Positions 7,180 to 17,638 of a stretch of 64,000 nt of DNA are shown in pieces. Numbering within the stretch: the stretch's first letter is position 1; each line of letters opens with the position of its first letter. The stretch comes from Corallococcus sp. EGB (lineage in GTDB: Bacteria; Myxococcota; Myxococcia; Myxococcales; Myxococcaceae): contig NZ_CP079946.1 in assembly GCF_019968905.1 (NCBI RefSeq), forward strand, positions 434,001 through 498,000. The letters run 5' to 3'. Made by a program: the position numbers and the translations under genes. The notes beneath the pieces were generated by a model. It ran no database searches and was not told the origin of the DNA. It was given only the letters and a program-made list of their open reading frames with translations.

Positions 7180-9696
7180 TCAGTTGCGCCGGGAGTGGAT
7201 GACGCGCAGCGTCTCGCGGCGTTCGAAGCGGTTGCCCGCGGCGTCGCGGGCGACGAACACCAACTCGTAGGAGCCCGCCGGCGTGCCCTCCGGGATGACG
7301 AGGGACTTCGTGAAGCGCAGGCCGTCCTTCGTGTCGAGCAGGAGCTGGTCCTCGCCGAAGAGCTCGCCGTACACGCTGACCTCCTGCGTGGCCTCCACCG
7401 CGTCCACGTCCAGCGTCAGCGTGTCACCGGGAGAAACTTCCTTCTGGGAGAGGACGACCTCGAAGTCGTTGCCCTGGGAGTCCAGGCGGTAGCGCACCTC
7501 GCTGCGCTCCACGCGGCCGTCCGCCAGCTCCGCGATGATGAACACGGTGTAGTAGCCGTCCTCGATGCCCAGCGGCACGAGGAACCGGCCGCGCCACGAA
7601 CGGGTGACGGTGTCGAACGTGAGCGGCTTCACCAGGCCGAAGGGGAAGTAGGCGGTGACGCGGCGGGCGTCGCGCGGAGCGCGCACGGAGATGATGGGGT
7701 CGCCGGGCGGAATCTCCTCGCGGCTGAGCGCGCCTGACACCATGCCGTCGGGAAGCTGCACGGGGACCAGCTCGCGGACCGTCTCGCCGTTGGGGGCCGT
7801 GCGGGCCACCTGCTCCACCGCGACGAAGGACGTGTAGCGGCTCATCAGGTGGTACTGGAGCGCGGTGTCGGTGATGCCCTGGACGACCTCCTGCGTCTCG
7901 CCGCGGTAGCCCTGCACGGTGAGCTCCTCGATGCGCTGGCGGGCCCAGAGGCTCTTGAGGGCGTCGTGCTCCGGGGCGACTTCGGGGAAGTGCACGGGCA
8001 CGTCGAAGTGGCGGACCTGGCCGCGCACGCGGCCGGAGATGCGCAGGAGGCCGTCACCGGTGCCGGTGAACCTGCCCACGAGGAACAGCGGCTGACCGGC
8101 GAAGAGGTCCGGCACGGACTTCGGGTACACGTCGCTGACGGGCAGGCCGTCGGTGTCCACCACCACGGAGGTGAGGACGGGGCCGCGCATGCGCTGCTCG
8201 AACTCGCGGGCGACGTCTTCCTCCGGGCGGTTGAGGTTGACGAGGGTGGAGGCGCCGCGGCCCAGCTCGCCCATCTTGGTGATGAGGTAGCGGTTGGTGC
8301 TGGAGCCCACGCCGGCGGCGAAGATGCGCGTCTCCTCGCGCAGGTGGTCCTGGAGTGTGCCGAGCACCTGCTCGTCTCCACCGATGAGGCCGTCCGTCAT
8401 GAAGAGCACCATGCGCAGGCGGGCGGGGTCGTTGGGCGGGACCATGGCCTCCTGGGCGGCGATGCGCACGTCGGTGCCGCCACCACCCCAGAAGTTGGCC
8501 ACGTAGGGCAGGGCGTTCTGGATGTTCTCCGGCGTGGCGGGGACGGCGGTGGGCGCGAACTTGGTCACCTGCGTGTCGAAGTTGAGGACCTGGAAGGTGT
8601 CCTCGGGCATCAGGTGGTTGAGCACTTCCTTGGTGATGGCCTTGGACTTTTCAATCGCGAGGCCGGACTGCGAGCAGGACGTGTCGAGCACCATGTAGAG
8701 CTCACGCGGAACAATTTCCCTCTGCGTGGGAGACAGCTGCGGGTTGATCATCACCAGGAAGTAGCCGTGGTCCGCGCCGGGGTCGCGGTGCATGAGGACG
8801 GCGGGGCGGATGAGGGCGTCGGCGACGACATACTCGAGGATGAAGTCCTTGTTGGGGATGCGGTCGTCGCGGCCCAGGGTCACGGTGGCGCGGGACTGGC
8901 CGTCGCGCTTCACGTCCACGCGGTGGGTGGTGGAGCGCAGCGAGTGGACCGGGAGGCCCGCGTCCAGGCGCACGGTGAGCTGGATGTCATGGCCGCTGCG
9001 CGTGTCGGTGAGCACCGGGGGCGTGATGCGGCTCGCGTCGGGGACGGTGGTGGTGTCGGCCTCCACGCCTTCGCCCTGGCGCGTGGGCAGCGGCTCGCCG
9101 CCGATGAAGCGGGGGGCGACGACCATGGGGAAGCTGAAGCGGTAGGTGCCGGCGTCGTAGGTGAGGCGCTCCACGTAGTGGATGCGCACGCGGATGGTCT
9201 CGCCGGGGAGGATGTTGGCGACGGACTGGGTGAAGATGTTGGGGCGCTCCTGGTCGAGCAGCGCGGCCGTCTTGCCCTCGGCCTTGGCGCGCTCGTAGGT
9301 GTCGCGGGCCTGCTCGCGGGTCTGGATGACGCCCGTGATGATGCGCTCGCCGATGTGCATCTCCATGCCATCCACGGCGGCCAGCTCCGGCAGCGGGAAG
9401 ACGTAGAGCGCTTCGAGGGGCGCGGTGTAGGGGTTTTCAAACACCTGCGTCACGGTGACGGACGCGAGGAAGCCACTGACCTCCGCGTCCACCTCCGTGT
9501 GCTTGAGGCTGAAGGTGCGCGGTTCGGTGTCCGGGCAGGCGGTGGTGTCCTCGGCCTGCGGCTGCGCACGGAAGCGCGCCACGAGGGTGCCCTGGGCGAC
9601 GCCCGCGGTAGGCGAAGCGGCGGGAGGGCAGGGTTGCTGAGCGGAGGCCGGGGCGGCCAGAAGACAGACGAAGAGCGTGGCGAGCAGGACTCGCAT
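7180..9696 (-). CDS. Secreted VIT domain plus von Willebrand factor A domain protein
   Basis: An 838-residue protein like the bacterial relatives of inter-alpha-trypsin inhibitor heavy chain. A cleavable signal (MRVLLATLFVCLLAAPASAQ) precedes a VIT domain (about 50-180; FSLKHTEVDAEVSGFLASVT) and a VWA domain (about 315-490). The VWA domain keeps its metal site: D-T-S-C-S in the first loop, the Thr in GGGTDVRIA and the Asp in FMTDGLIGG. The C-terminal part is beta-rich and Ig-like. It is probably a surface or periplasmic adhesion protein. The start is set by the signal peptide; an upstream extension of 38 residues is unlikely. A hairpin follows the stop. Confidence 0.85.
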   Translation of the reverse strand: MRVLLATLFVCLLAAPASAQQPCPPAASPTAGVAQGTLVARFRAQPQAEDTTACPDTEPRTFSLKHTEVDAEVSGFLASVTVTQVFENPYTAPLEALYVFPLPELAAVDGMEMHIGERIITGVIQTREQARDTYERAKAEGKTAALLDQERPNIFTQSVANILPGETIRVRIHYVERLTYDAGTYRFSFPMVVAPRFIGGEPLPTRQGEGVEADTTTVPDASRITPPVLTDTRSGHDIQLTVRLDAGLPVHSLRSTTHRVDVKRDGQSRATVTLGRDDRIPNKDFILEYVVADALIRPAVLMHRDPGADHGYFLVMINPQLSPTQREIVPRELYMVLDTSCSQSGLAIEKSKAITKEVLNHLMPEDTFQVLNFDTQVTKFAPTAVPATPENIQNALPYVANFWGGGGTDVRIAAQEAMVPPNDPARLRMVLFMTDGLIGGDEQVLGTLQDHLREETRIFAAGVGSSTNRYLITKMGELGRGASTLVNLNRPEEDVAREFEQRMRGPVLTSVVVDTDGLPVSDVYPKSVPDLFAGQPLFLVGRFTGTGDGLLRISGRVRGQVRHFDVPVHFPEVAPEHDALKSLWARQRIEELTVQGYRGETQEVVQGITDTALQYHLMSRYTSFVAVEQVARTAPNGETVRELVPVQLPDGMVSGALSREEIPPGDPIISVRAPRDARRVTAYFPFGLVKPLTFDTVTRSWRGRFLVPLGIEDGYYTVFIIAELADGRVERSEVRYRLDSQGNDFEVVLSQKEVSPGDTLTLDVDAVEATQEVSVYGELFGEDQLLLDTKDGLRFTKSLVIPEGTPAGSYELVFVARDAAGNRFERRETLRVIHSRRN

Positions 9697-9775
9697 GGTC
9701 GGGAACCTTGGTTTCAGGGTGTGCCCGGGGACATTGCAGCCCCCGGGCCAACCCCGGTTCCCCTCTGAAACGACG

Positions 9776-9803
9776 AGCCGTGTGGCCGCGAAGCCACACG
9801 GCT
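9776..9803 (-). terminator. Hairpin terminator after the slipin gene
   Basis: A perfect 11-base inverted repeat (AGCCGTGTGGC, loop CGCGAA, GCCACACGGCT) begins 3 bases past the slipin stop codon. The following minus-strand bases read CGTCGTTTCAG, a short T-run. It separates the slipin gene from the VIT-VWA gene. Confidence 0.65.
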
Positions 9804-9806
9804 GTG

Positions 9807-10931
9807 TCATCCGCCCTTGAGCTGCAGCGTGGGCACTGCGCCCTCACCGAGCACGAGGTGCACCTGACCCACCTTCGCGGCCAGGTCCTTGTACGCCTCC
9901 AGCTCCTTGAGGCGCACGAGCAGCGGGTTCTCCGCGAGCACCTTCGCCGTCTGTGCCATGGAGCGCGTCGCCGCCGTCTCCTCGCGCCGCGTGATGACGT
10001 TGGCCTCCGCCTGCTTCTGCGCCTGGATGACCTGGTTGAGCAGGTCCTTCATCTCCTTCGGCAGCACCACGTCCTTGATGCCGAAGCGCAGCAGCTCCAG
10101 GCCCACGCCCTCCGCCCCCGACTTCACCTGCGCGTACAGCTCCGCCGACACGGTCTCCCGCGCCGCCAGCAGCTCATCCAGCGTGCGCGTGGACACGGCC
10201 TCGCGCGCCGCCAACTGCATGGCCAGGTAGAGGATTTCATCCGGCGCCCGCGCCACCACCGCCAGCCGCCGCGCGTCCACCACCCGGTACGCCGCGGACA
10301 GGTTGAGCCGCAGCGTCACGCGGTCCTTTGTCATCACCTCCTGGCCGGTGACGTGGAGCAGCCGCTCGCGCAGGTCGATGACCGCGAACTGCACCTTGTG
10401 CGCGGCCGTCCACGCCGCGTGCCGGCCCGGCGGCAGCACCGCGTCCAGCACGCCGTTCACGTAGCGCAGCGCCACTGAACCCTCCGTGGCCGTGATCTCC
10501 ACGTAGTCGCTGGACGGAACCAGCGCGCGCACCTCGTCCCGCAGGGGCTCCGTCGCCAACCCGGACACGTCCACGCGCTCCACCCGCACCGTCGGCGTCT
10601 CGGGCCGACCGGTTCGACCGGGCAGCCGCTGCGCCGTCCACACCTGGTGCTGACCCCGACCCAGCCACTTCACCGGCTGGCCGTGATGGAAGACCACCGC
10701 GCGCTCGTTCGCGCCCAGCTCCAGGACCTGGAGGTCCTTCTCCGGCACCAACGCGAGCTTGGCCTCATCCAGCCGGGTGACGGGTGGCTCCAGCGGCACG
10801 CGCTCGTAGCGGACGTGCTGGAACGGACGCACCACCCAGTGCCGGCCCGGCCCCAGGTACTGCTCCGCCTTCCCGTTCACCACCACGAACAGCCGCTCGT
10901 TCTGCGCCACATCCACCCGACCGATACCCAT
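9807..10931 (-). CDS. Slipin-family SPFH/band 7 protein
   Basis: A 374-residue SPFH protein. The band 7 core lies at about residues 170-330 (EVMTKDRVTLRLNLSAAYRV, then the RTLDELLAARETVS and LRFGIKDVVLP segments typical of slipins), followed by the charged helix QKQAEANVITRREETAATR. Before the core there are three related beta-hairpin units: NERLFVVVNGKAEQYLGPGRHWV, NERAVVFHHGQPVKWLGRGQHQVW and EGSVALRYVNGVLDAVLPPGRHAAW (split over residues 10-190). No transmembrane hairpin is obvious. It should form membrane-associated ring scaffolds. No nfeD or protease gene is adjacent. A GAGGTGA ribosome-binding site supports the start. Confidence 0.85.
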   Translation of the reverse strand: MGIGRVDVAQNERLFVVVNGKAEQYLGPGRHWVVRPFQHVRYERVPLEPPVTRLDEAKLALVPEKDLQVLELGANERAVVFHHGQPVKWLGRGQHQVWTAQRLPGRTGRPETPTVRVERVDVSGLATEPLRDEVRALVPSSDYVEITATEGSVALRYVNGVLDAVLPPGRHAAWTAAHKVQFAVIDLRERLLHVTGQEVMTKDRVTLRLNLSAAYRVVDARRLAVVARAPDEILYLAMQLAAREAVSTRTLDELLAARETVSAELYAQVKSGAEGVGLELLRFGIKDVVLPKEMKDLLNQVIQAQKQAEANVITRREETAATRSMAQTAKVLAENPLLVRLKELEAYKDLAAKVGQVHLVLGEGAVPTLQLKGG

Positions 10932-11199
10932 GACACGTCACCTCGACGACAAGAAAAGAGTGCAGCCCGGCTGCTGGAGAAAAAGACCCCGCCGCCCCAC
11001 GGGCGCGTCGCGCGAACAGACCGTCCGGATCCGCGTTCAGCCTCCCGAATCTCCGCACCGGATGTCGGTCACGGACGGCGACCGGAGCGTTCCGCGTGAA
11101 GCACGGAAGCCTCCGGAGGCCCTGGCGACCGGCCAGTGTGCGGAGTGGAGAGGAGGACGCGGTGGACTCGCGTTGACACCAGCGGAAACGACGGGGTCC

Positions 11200-11271
11200 T
11201 GGCGAACGAAGGAGTCGAACCTTCAAATGCGAGATTAAGAGTCTCGTGCTCTACCGTTGAGCTAGTTCAGG
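11200..11271 (-). tRNA. tRNA-Lys(CUU)-like gene with a defective acceptor stem
   Basis: Read on the minus strand, the sequence folds as a tRNA. The D-arm is GCTC/GAGC with loop AACGGTA, the anticodon arm is CGAGA/TCTCG with loop CTCTTAA (anticodon CTT), and the T-arm is GAAGG/CCTTC with loop TTCGACT. The 7-base acceptor stem is CCTGAAC against GTTCGCC. Four pairs and one G-U form, but the two outermost positions are C opposite C. The 3' CCA is not encoded (AGG follows). It may be a decayed or pseudo-tRNA, or a lineage-specific tRNA that is edited or tolerated. Its lower GC stands out from its neighbours. Confidence 0.7.
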
Positions 11272-11569
11272 TGAATGCCCGGTCAAGGGCCTCAATGCAC
11301 GCCTCACGGTGTGGCGTGCGACCGGTGCGGCCTTCGATATGAAAGGAACCTCGGGCGGTGATGGCCGTGAGGAACGTCCGAACCCCATGCCTCGGCCCAA
11401 AGAGCCACTGCATGGAACCGGACGCCTCGGGACAACCCCGTGCGCCCCCCTGAAGCTGCCGACGGGGCCTCTGGACGCGCCTGTGCGGAAATCCTGACGG
11501 CCCATGTCCCAGGCCCTGGGGCACATGTGTCCAAGTGCTGCGCGCTCCATGCGCCATCTGGGAGGACAC

Positions 11570-12040
11570 ATGAAGCGAGCCGCTTGGGTCGTGATGCTGG
11601 GAATGAGCTGTGCGCTGCTCGGGGCCTGTGGGGAGGAAAGCGCCGGGGGCAGGGACGCCGGAAGAGAAGACACCGGGAGCGAGGACGCGGGCGGCGAAGA
11701 TGCCGGCTGGAGCCGGGGTTCCCTGGAGGTGCATATCTCCATGGAAGAGGGCTCCTGCACCGTGGCGACGGCGACGGTGACCCTGAGGTCGGGTGATCCG
11801 AGCCGTCCCGCGTACCCGGATGTTGGGCCCGTGCCACTCAACGTAAGGGATGGCGTCATCGAGGGGACGACCCTCACCGACGGCGTCTACGTGGGGATGG
11901 CCTGGCTTGTGTGGGTGGACGGTTACGACAGCAATGGTGTCCGCGTGTACTCGGGGAACAACACCGTGGGCGTGTATGGCGACGGAGTCATGTCGCATGC
12001 GTTCATCAAGGTGACGCAACTGCCTGTGACCTGCCCTTAG
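11570..12040 (+). CDS. Small lipoprotein of unknown function
   Basis: A 156-residue protein with a type II signal peptide ending in the lipobox LGAC (Cys20). A Gly/Asp/Glu-rich spacer (residues 25-48, repeating DAG/EDAG) is typical of myxobacterial outer-membrane lipoproteins. The remainder is beta-rich with one conserved-looking Cys pair candidate (the GSCTVAT Cys and the C-terminal VTCP). I do not recognise a domain. GGAGG stands 5 bases before the ATG at 11570, which rules out the upstream in-frame ATG. It converges on the methyltransferase gene with 12 bases between the stops. Confidence 0.7.
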   Translation: MKRAAWVVMLGMSCALLGACGEESAGGRDAGREDTGSEDAGGEDAGWSRGSLEVHISMEEGSCTVATATVTLRSGDPSRPAYPDVGPVPLNVRDGVIEGTTLTDGVYVGMAWLVWVDGYDSNGVRVYSGNNTVGVYGDGVMSHAFIKVTQLPVTCP

Positions 12041-12052
12041 GACGCTGCTCCT

Positions 12053-12718
12053 TCAGCCGCGCGTCACGTCCCACCAGCCGAACCACATCACGCGCTCCTC
12101 GGCCATCAGCTCCCAGCCCGGCCCGTGCACGTACTCGCGCACGCGCAGCCCCGCTGCCTCCACGGCGCGCGCCGTCTCCTCCGCGCTCCACAGGTGCAGC
12201 GTCACATCCGTGTCCGCCGTGCGCGCCCGGCGCGTGGGCTCCTCGTGCGCCTCCAGCCCGGGCCTGCGCTCCAGCACCGTGAACAACATCCGGCCGCCCG
12301 GCTTCAGCACCCGGCCCATGTGCCCCAGCACGCGCGGCAGGTCGTCACAGAAGTCCAGGCAGCCAATGGCCAGCGCGATGTCGAACGCGCCCAGGTCCTC
12401 CGGCACCGGCTCCAGGTAGCTATGCACGCGCCACGTGCCGGATGGCCGTGACTGCTTCGCCAGCTCCAGCATCTCCGGCGCCAGGTCCAGCCCCACCACG
12501 TCCACGGACGCGTCCAGGCCTCGCGTGTGCAGGCCCGGACCACAGCCCACGTCCAGCACGCGCATGCCCGGCTTCACCGCGTCCGCGACGAAGCGCTCCA
12601 CCCGGTCGCCGTAGCGATGCAGCGCGGGGTAGAGCACCTCGTACGCGGAGGCGATCTCCCCGTACACCCGCGCGACAGCGGCCTCTTCACTCCTCCCGCT
12701 GTCCTTGGGGTCCACCAT
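12053..12718 (-). CDS. Class I SAM-dependent methyltransferase
   Basis: A 221-residue protein with the Rossmann-type methyltransferase motifs in order. Motif I is VLDVGCGPGLHT (about residue 53), the acidic end of beta-2 is VVGLDLAPEML, motif III is FDIALAIGCLDF, and RVLKPGGRMLFTVLE follows. This matches the Methyltransf_11/UbiE-like group. The substrate cannot be told from the sequence. A GAGGAG ribosome-binding site precedes the ATG. It is downstream of glgX on the same strand, but the roles look unrelated. Confidence 0.85.
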   Translation of the reverse strand: MVDPKDSGRSEEAAVARVYGEIASAYEVLYPALHRYGDRVERFVADAVKPGMRVLDVGCGPGLHTRGLDASVDVVGLDLAPEMLELAKQSRPSGTWRVHSYLEPVPEDLGAFDIALAIGCLDFCDDLPRVLGHMGRVLKPGGRMLFTVLERRPGLEAHEEPTRRARTADTDVTLHLWSAEETARAVEAAGLRVREYVHGPGWELMAEERVMWFGWWDVTRG

Positions 12719-12755
12719 GCCGTGCGCTCCTCGACAACAAGGTGCGCACGCAATA

Positions 12756-14906
<2,151 letters not shown>

Positions 14907-15042
14907 GCGTGTCACTCGATTCCGTGGAGAAATTGCCGACGGAATGTGGGTGCGACTGCGCCATGCGGCAAGACGCCCGGGCCTGCTGACTGTCCACCGG
15001 GCGGCGCTTTGGCAAGGGGTTGGTCCTGAAACGACCGGGCCG

Positions 15043-16311
15043 TCAGGCGGCGGCGGCGTGATCCAGGGAGCGCCAGGTGCCCAGGGCCCAGTCCTGCTCG
15101 TCCGGATCATCGAAGCTGACGACGCAGAGGGCGCGGCGCTGGCCGGAGCGGCACAGGGCCGTCAGCCGGCACTCGCCGGGGCCCATGTGCAGCGACGCGC
15201 GGCCGCTGACGCGGGCCCCGTGGTGCTCCAACTCCAGGGCCTGGCGCTCCGGACTCGTGGGCGCCAGCTGCTCCTCCGCGGAGTCCTCCAGGGGCACCAC
15301 GCGCACGGTGCGGCGGTGGTCGCGGGCCACCCAGCTCCCATCCTCCAGGCGCGCCTCCGCCAGCGAGCCGGGGATGCGGATCTCCCAGCCCTCCGGGAGG
15401 GCCACCTGCACGGAGCCCCGCCGGTAGCCGATGGACGGCCCCACGCCGGGCGACTCCAGGGCGCGGCGGTGGACCTCCTCCGCCACCGTCCCGCCCACGC
15501 CCAGATAGCCGAGCACCTCCTGCCACTCGCGCCACGGGAAGGGGAGCGAGGGGGCCTCGCGCCACGCCTGCTCCAGCAGCCGGGCGACGTCGCGCAGGCG
15601 CTGGCGCTCCTCGTCCAGGAGCGGCGGGCGCCAGACGACGTCCGTCCACAGGCGGCACAGGGCGCGCGTGAAGCGCTCTCGCGCGTCCACGCCGGGGTTC
15701 CACCAGGGGAACACGTCCGTGCCCTTCCGGGGCTCCTCGAGCACGGTGCGCAGCCAGCGCTCGTCGCGAGGTCCCATGGGCGTGAGCAGCGCGCCCGGGT
15801 GCTGGAAGGTGTGGCCGAAGCGCATGGACAGCGCGAAGCCGGAGCTGCCCAGGCTGCGCATGCGCAGGACCTGGTCCACCGAGTGCTGGAGCCAGCCCAG
15901 GAAGTGCTCCTCCACGTGGCTCGGGTCACCGGTGTGGAAGTAGCCCGCCGCGTCGCCCACGCCCGCGTCCTCGTCGGGCGGGGCCCAGGAGATGCCGTGC
16001 TGGTCGCCCAGGGCATGGAGCAGGTCCACCACGTAGCGGTGGTAGCCGGGACCCGCGGCGCGGGTCTCCGCGGACACGACGATGCGCTCCTGGGTCGCCG
16101 CGAGCAGCAACACCTCCGGCGCGGCCGGGTGCAGGCGCAGGTGCAGCACGGGGGCGCCCTGCGGGCCTATGTCGATGTGGCTGTCCTCCAGCACACCCGC
16201 GGCGGCCTCCTGCACCCAGGCCTCCACGCGTTGCAGCCAGGGCCGGGACGCCTCCGGGGGGGCGAACAGCGGGTCGCTTGCTCCTCGTCGGCCTGCCAGC
16301 AACAGCTTCAT
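15043..16311 (-). CDS. Hypothetical protein, soluble, 422 residues
   Basis: I do not recognise this family. It is a soluble protein with no signal peptide or membrane segment. The first 170 residues contain a beta-rich stretch (PVLHLRLHPAAPEVLLLAATQE) and a possible metal-rich segment (YFHTGDPSHVEEHFLGWLQH). The middle is helical and Trp/Arg-rich. The last 110 residues look like a small beta domain (VQVALPEGWEIRIPG to CVVSFDDPDEQDW). It is upstream of glgX on the same strand, but nothing in the sequence ties it to glycogen. Confidence 0.6.
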   Translation of the reverse strand: MKLLLAGRRGASDPLFAPPEASRPWLQRVEAWVQEAAAGVLEDSHIDIGPQGAPVLHLRLHPAAPEVLLLAATQERIVVSAETRAAGPGYHRYVVDLLHALGDQHGISWAPPDEDAGVGDAAGYFHTGDPSHVEEHFLGWLQHSVDQVLRMRSLGSSGFALSMRFGHTFQHPGALLTPMGPRDERWLRTVLEEPRKGTDVFPWWNPGVDARERFTRALCRLWTDVVWRPPLLDEERQRLRDVARLLEQAWREAPSLPFPWREWQEVLGYLGVGGTVAEEVHRRALESPGVGPSIGYRRGSVQVALPEGWEIRIPGSLAEARLEDGSWVARDHRRTVRVVPLEDSAEEQLAPTSPERQALELEHHGARVSGRASLHMGPGECRLTALCRSGQRRALCVVSFDDPDEQDWALGTWRSLDHAAAA

Positions 16312-16490
16312 GCGTTGGACGCCTTCGGTTCGGGTGCGCGCTGCGTGGACCTCTTTGGATAAGCCCCAGCCTGCTCCCTGTCACCTCGGAGCGACGCATT
16401 CCGAGCGAGGGGAGCATGCGGGCAGGGGAGCGCCCGGTGGCGGATGGCCCCGGGGCGCCCCAACCTGACAGGGGAAAGGAGGCGTTCGTC

Positions 16491-16703
16491 ATGAGCAAGA
16501 AGGACGTGTTGCACATTCCCTTGGAGGGGCTGCCTCCCCCGCCGGAGCGCGAAGCCGGAACGGAGGAGCAGGAGCATGAGCGCCATGTGCCGTCGACCTT
16601 CGATCCGGGTGGCGGCCCCGGCAATGGCCCGGGTGACAACGGGAGCCCGCGCATCATCGAACCGGTGGGCCAGCCCTATTCGCCGGGCGTCAAGGTGACC
16701 TGA
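16491..16703 (+). CDS. Small Gly/Pro-rich orphan protein, 70 residues
   Basis: A very short gene with unusually clean signals: AGGAGG about 8 bases before the ATG, and a strong hairpin terminator starting 25 bases after the stop. The product begins MSKKDVLHIPLEGLPPPP, then has an acidic, Glu-rich middle and a Gly/Pro/Asn segment (GGGPGNGPGDNG). There is no signal peptide, Cys or membrane segment. It is predicted to be disordered. It appears to be its own transcription unit, since both neighbours run the other way. Function unknown. Confidence 0.65.
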   Translation: MSKKDVLHIPLEGLPPPPEREAGTEEQEHERHVPSTFDPGGGPGNGPGDNGSPRIIEPVGQPYSPGVKVT

Positions 16704-16727
16704 GCATCCCGGACCGGCGGCCCTCCA

Positions 16728-16768
16728 GACCCCGCTGACGCCCCGCGCGTCGGCGGGGTCTTGTTGTT
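16728..16768 (+). terminator. Rho-independent terminator of the 70-residue gene
   Basis: A 14-base stem with one G-U pair (GACCCCGCTGACGC, loop CCCGC, GCGTCGGCGGGGTC) is followed directly by TTGTTGTT on the plus strand. Confidence 0.85.
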
Positions 16769-16799
16769 CGTGCGAGGGGCGGGCGCTGGAAACGGCGAG

Positions 16800-16829
16800 G
16801 CGCCCGCGACCGGTGAGGGTCGCGGGCGC
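16800..16829 (-). terminator. Hairpin terminator after the 16853-17416 gene
   Basis: A perfect 12-base inverted repeat (GCGCCCGCGACC, 6-base loop, GGTCGCGGGCGC) lies 23 bases past the minus-strand stop. A short T-run (CCGTTTCC) follows in the minus direction. Confidence 0.65.
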
Positions 16830-16852
16830 TCCCATGTCCATCCTGGTGGAGA

Positions 16853-17416
16853 CTAGCGCGTGGTGCCGTTGTTGGGCGCCATCGTGCCGGTGGAGTCCGG
16901 CACCGGCGTGTTCATGTTGCCCTTGGTGCTGGAGCTGTTGTTCGGATCCAGCGTGGAGTCGTTGGGCAGGGTGCTGTTGTCGTCCGGGATGGCGTTGTCG
17001 TCCGTGGACGTGCCGGAGCCGCCCGTGCCCGGCTCGGTCAGCTCGCCGTCATGCACGCCGGGCTCCGCTTCACCGGTGCCCGCGCCGCCCGTGCCGGGGT
17101 TCATCGTGCTGTCATTGGCAGGCGGCAGCGTGGAGTCATCCGTCGTGCCGGACCCGCCGGTGCTCATGTCCGACGGAGGCAGCGTCGAGTCCTGCGACGT
17201 GCTGCCCGTGTCGTAGCCGGAGCCGCCGCTGCTGGGCGGAGGTGTCTGCGTGGTGCCGGTGCCGGAGGTGTCCGTCCCGGTGCCCGTGGAGTCGGAGGCC
17301 GGCATCGGCTCATCGCCGCGCGTCGCGGAGTGATCCGACTTACAGCCCGTGCCGAGCGCGAGAGCGCCCGCGAGAACCGCCGCCACCGTCAGCTGGGTCT
17401 TCAGGAACTTCTTCAT
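16853..17416 (-). CDS. Low-complexity Ser/Thr/Gly-rich lipoprotein
   Basis: A 187-residue protein with a signal peptide and lipobox LGTGC, so probably anchored to a membrane. The mature part is almost entirely Gly, Ser, Thr, Asp, Pro and Asn, with recurring DSTLPP/DNSTLP and TGGSGT units. It has no globular domain. It may be a surface spacer, a hydrophilic coat component or a glycosylation substrate; none of these is shown. A GGGGGAA-type ribosome-binding site precedes the ATG. The next gene upstream (17639-18370) has a similar style but no lipobox. Confidence 0.7.
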   Translation of the reverse strand: MKKFLKTQLTVAAVLAGALALGTGCKSDHSATRGDEPMPASDSTGTGTDTSGTGTTQTPPPSSGGSGYDTGSTSQDSTLPPSDMSTGGSGTTDDSTLPPANDSTMNPGTGGAGTGEAEPGVHDGELTEPGTGGSGTSTDDNAIPDDNSTLPNDSTLDPNNSSSTKGNMNTPVPDSTGTMAPNNGTTR

Positions 17417-17638
17417 GTGGATTCCCCCGATAGGAGTCTGACTGCTTGAAAGGTCCTGGCTGCCTGCACGACCGAAGGTGAGCAGGCCCCTGGATGTGTG
17501 CAGGGGTGGCTCATCCGCCTGCCTGCTCGGGGGACGGCAGGGGCGGACGGAAGGGGCGGCTTGCGTGGGTGGGCTTGTCCGCCCGTCGTCAGGCCTGTTG
17601 GCTCGGAGTGCGAGCCAGCGAGCATGGCTCCGCGGGAC

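Noticed and set aside
7849-9768. A 639-codon plus-strand open frame
   Set aside because: Antisense shadow of the VIT-VWA gene, without start signals or motifs.
11109-11120. 12-base palindrome GCCTCCGGAGGC
   Set aside because: Expected by chance in GC-rich DNA; no gene start or promoter is placed to use it.
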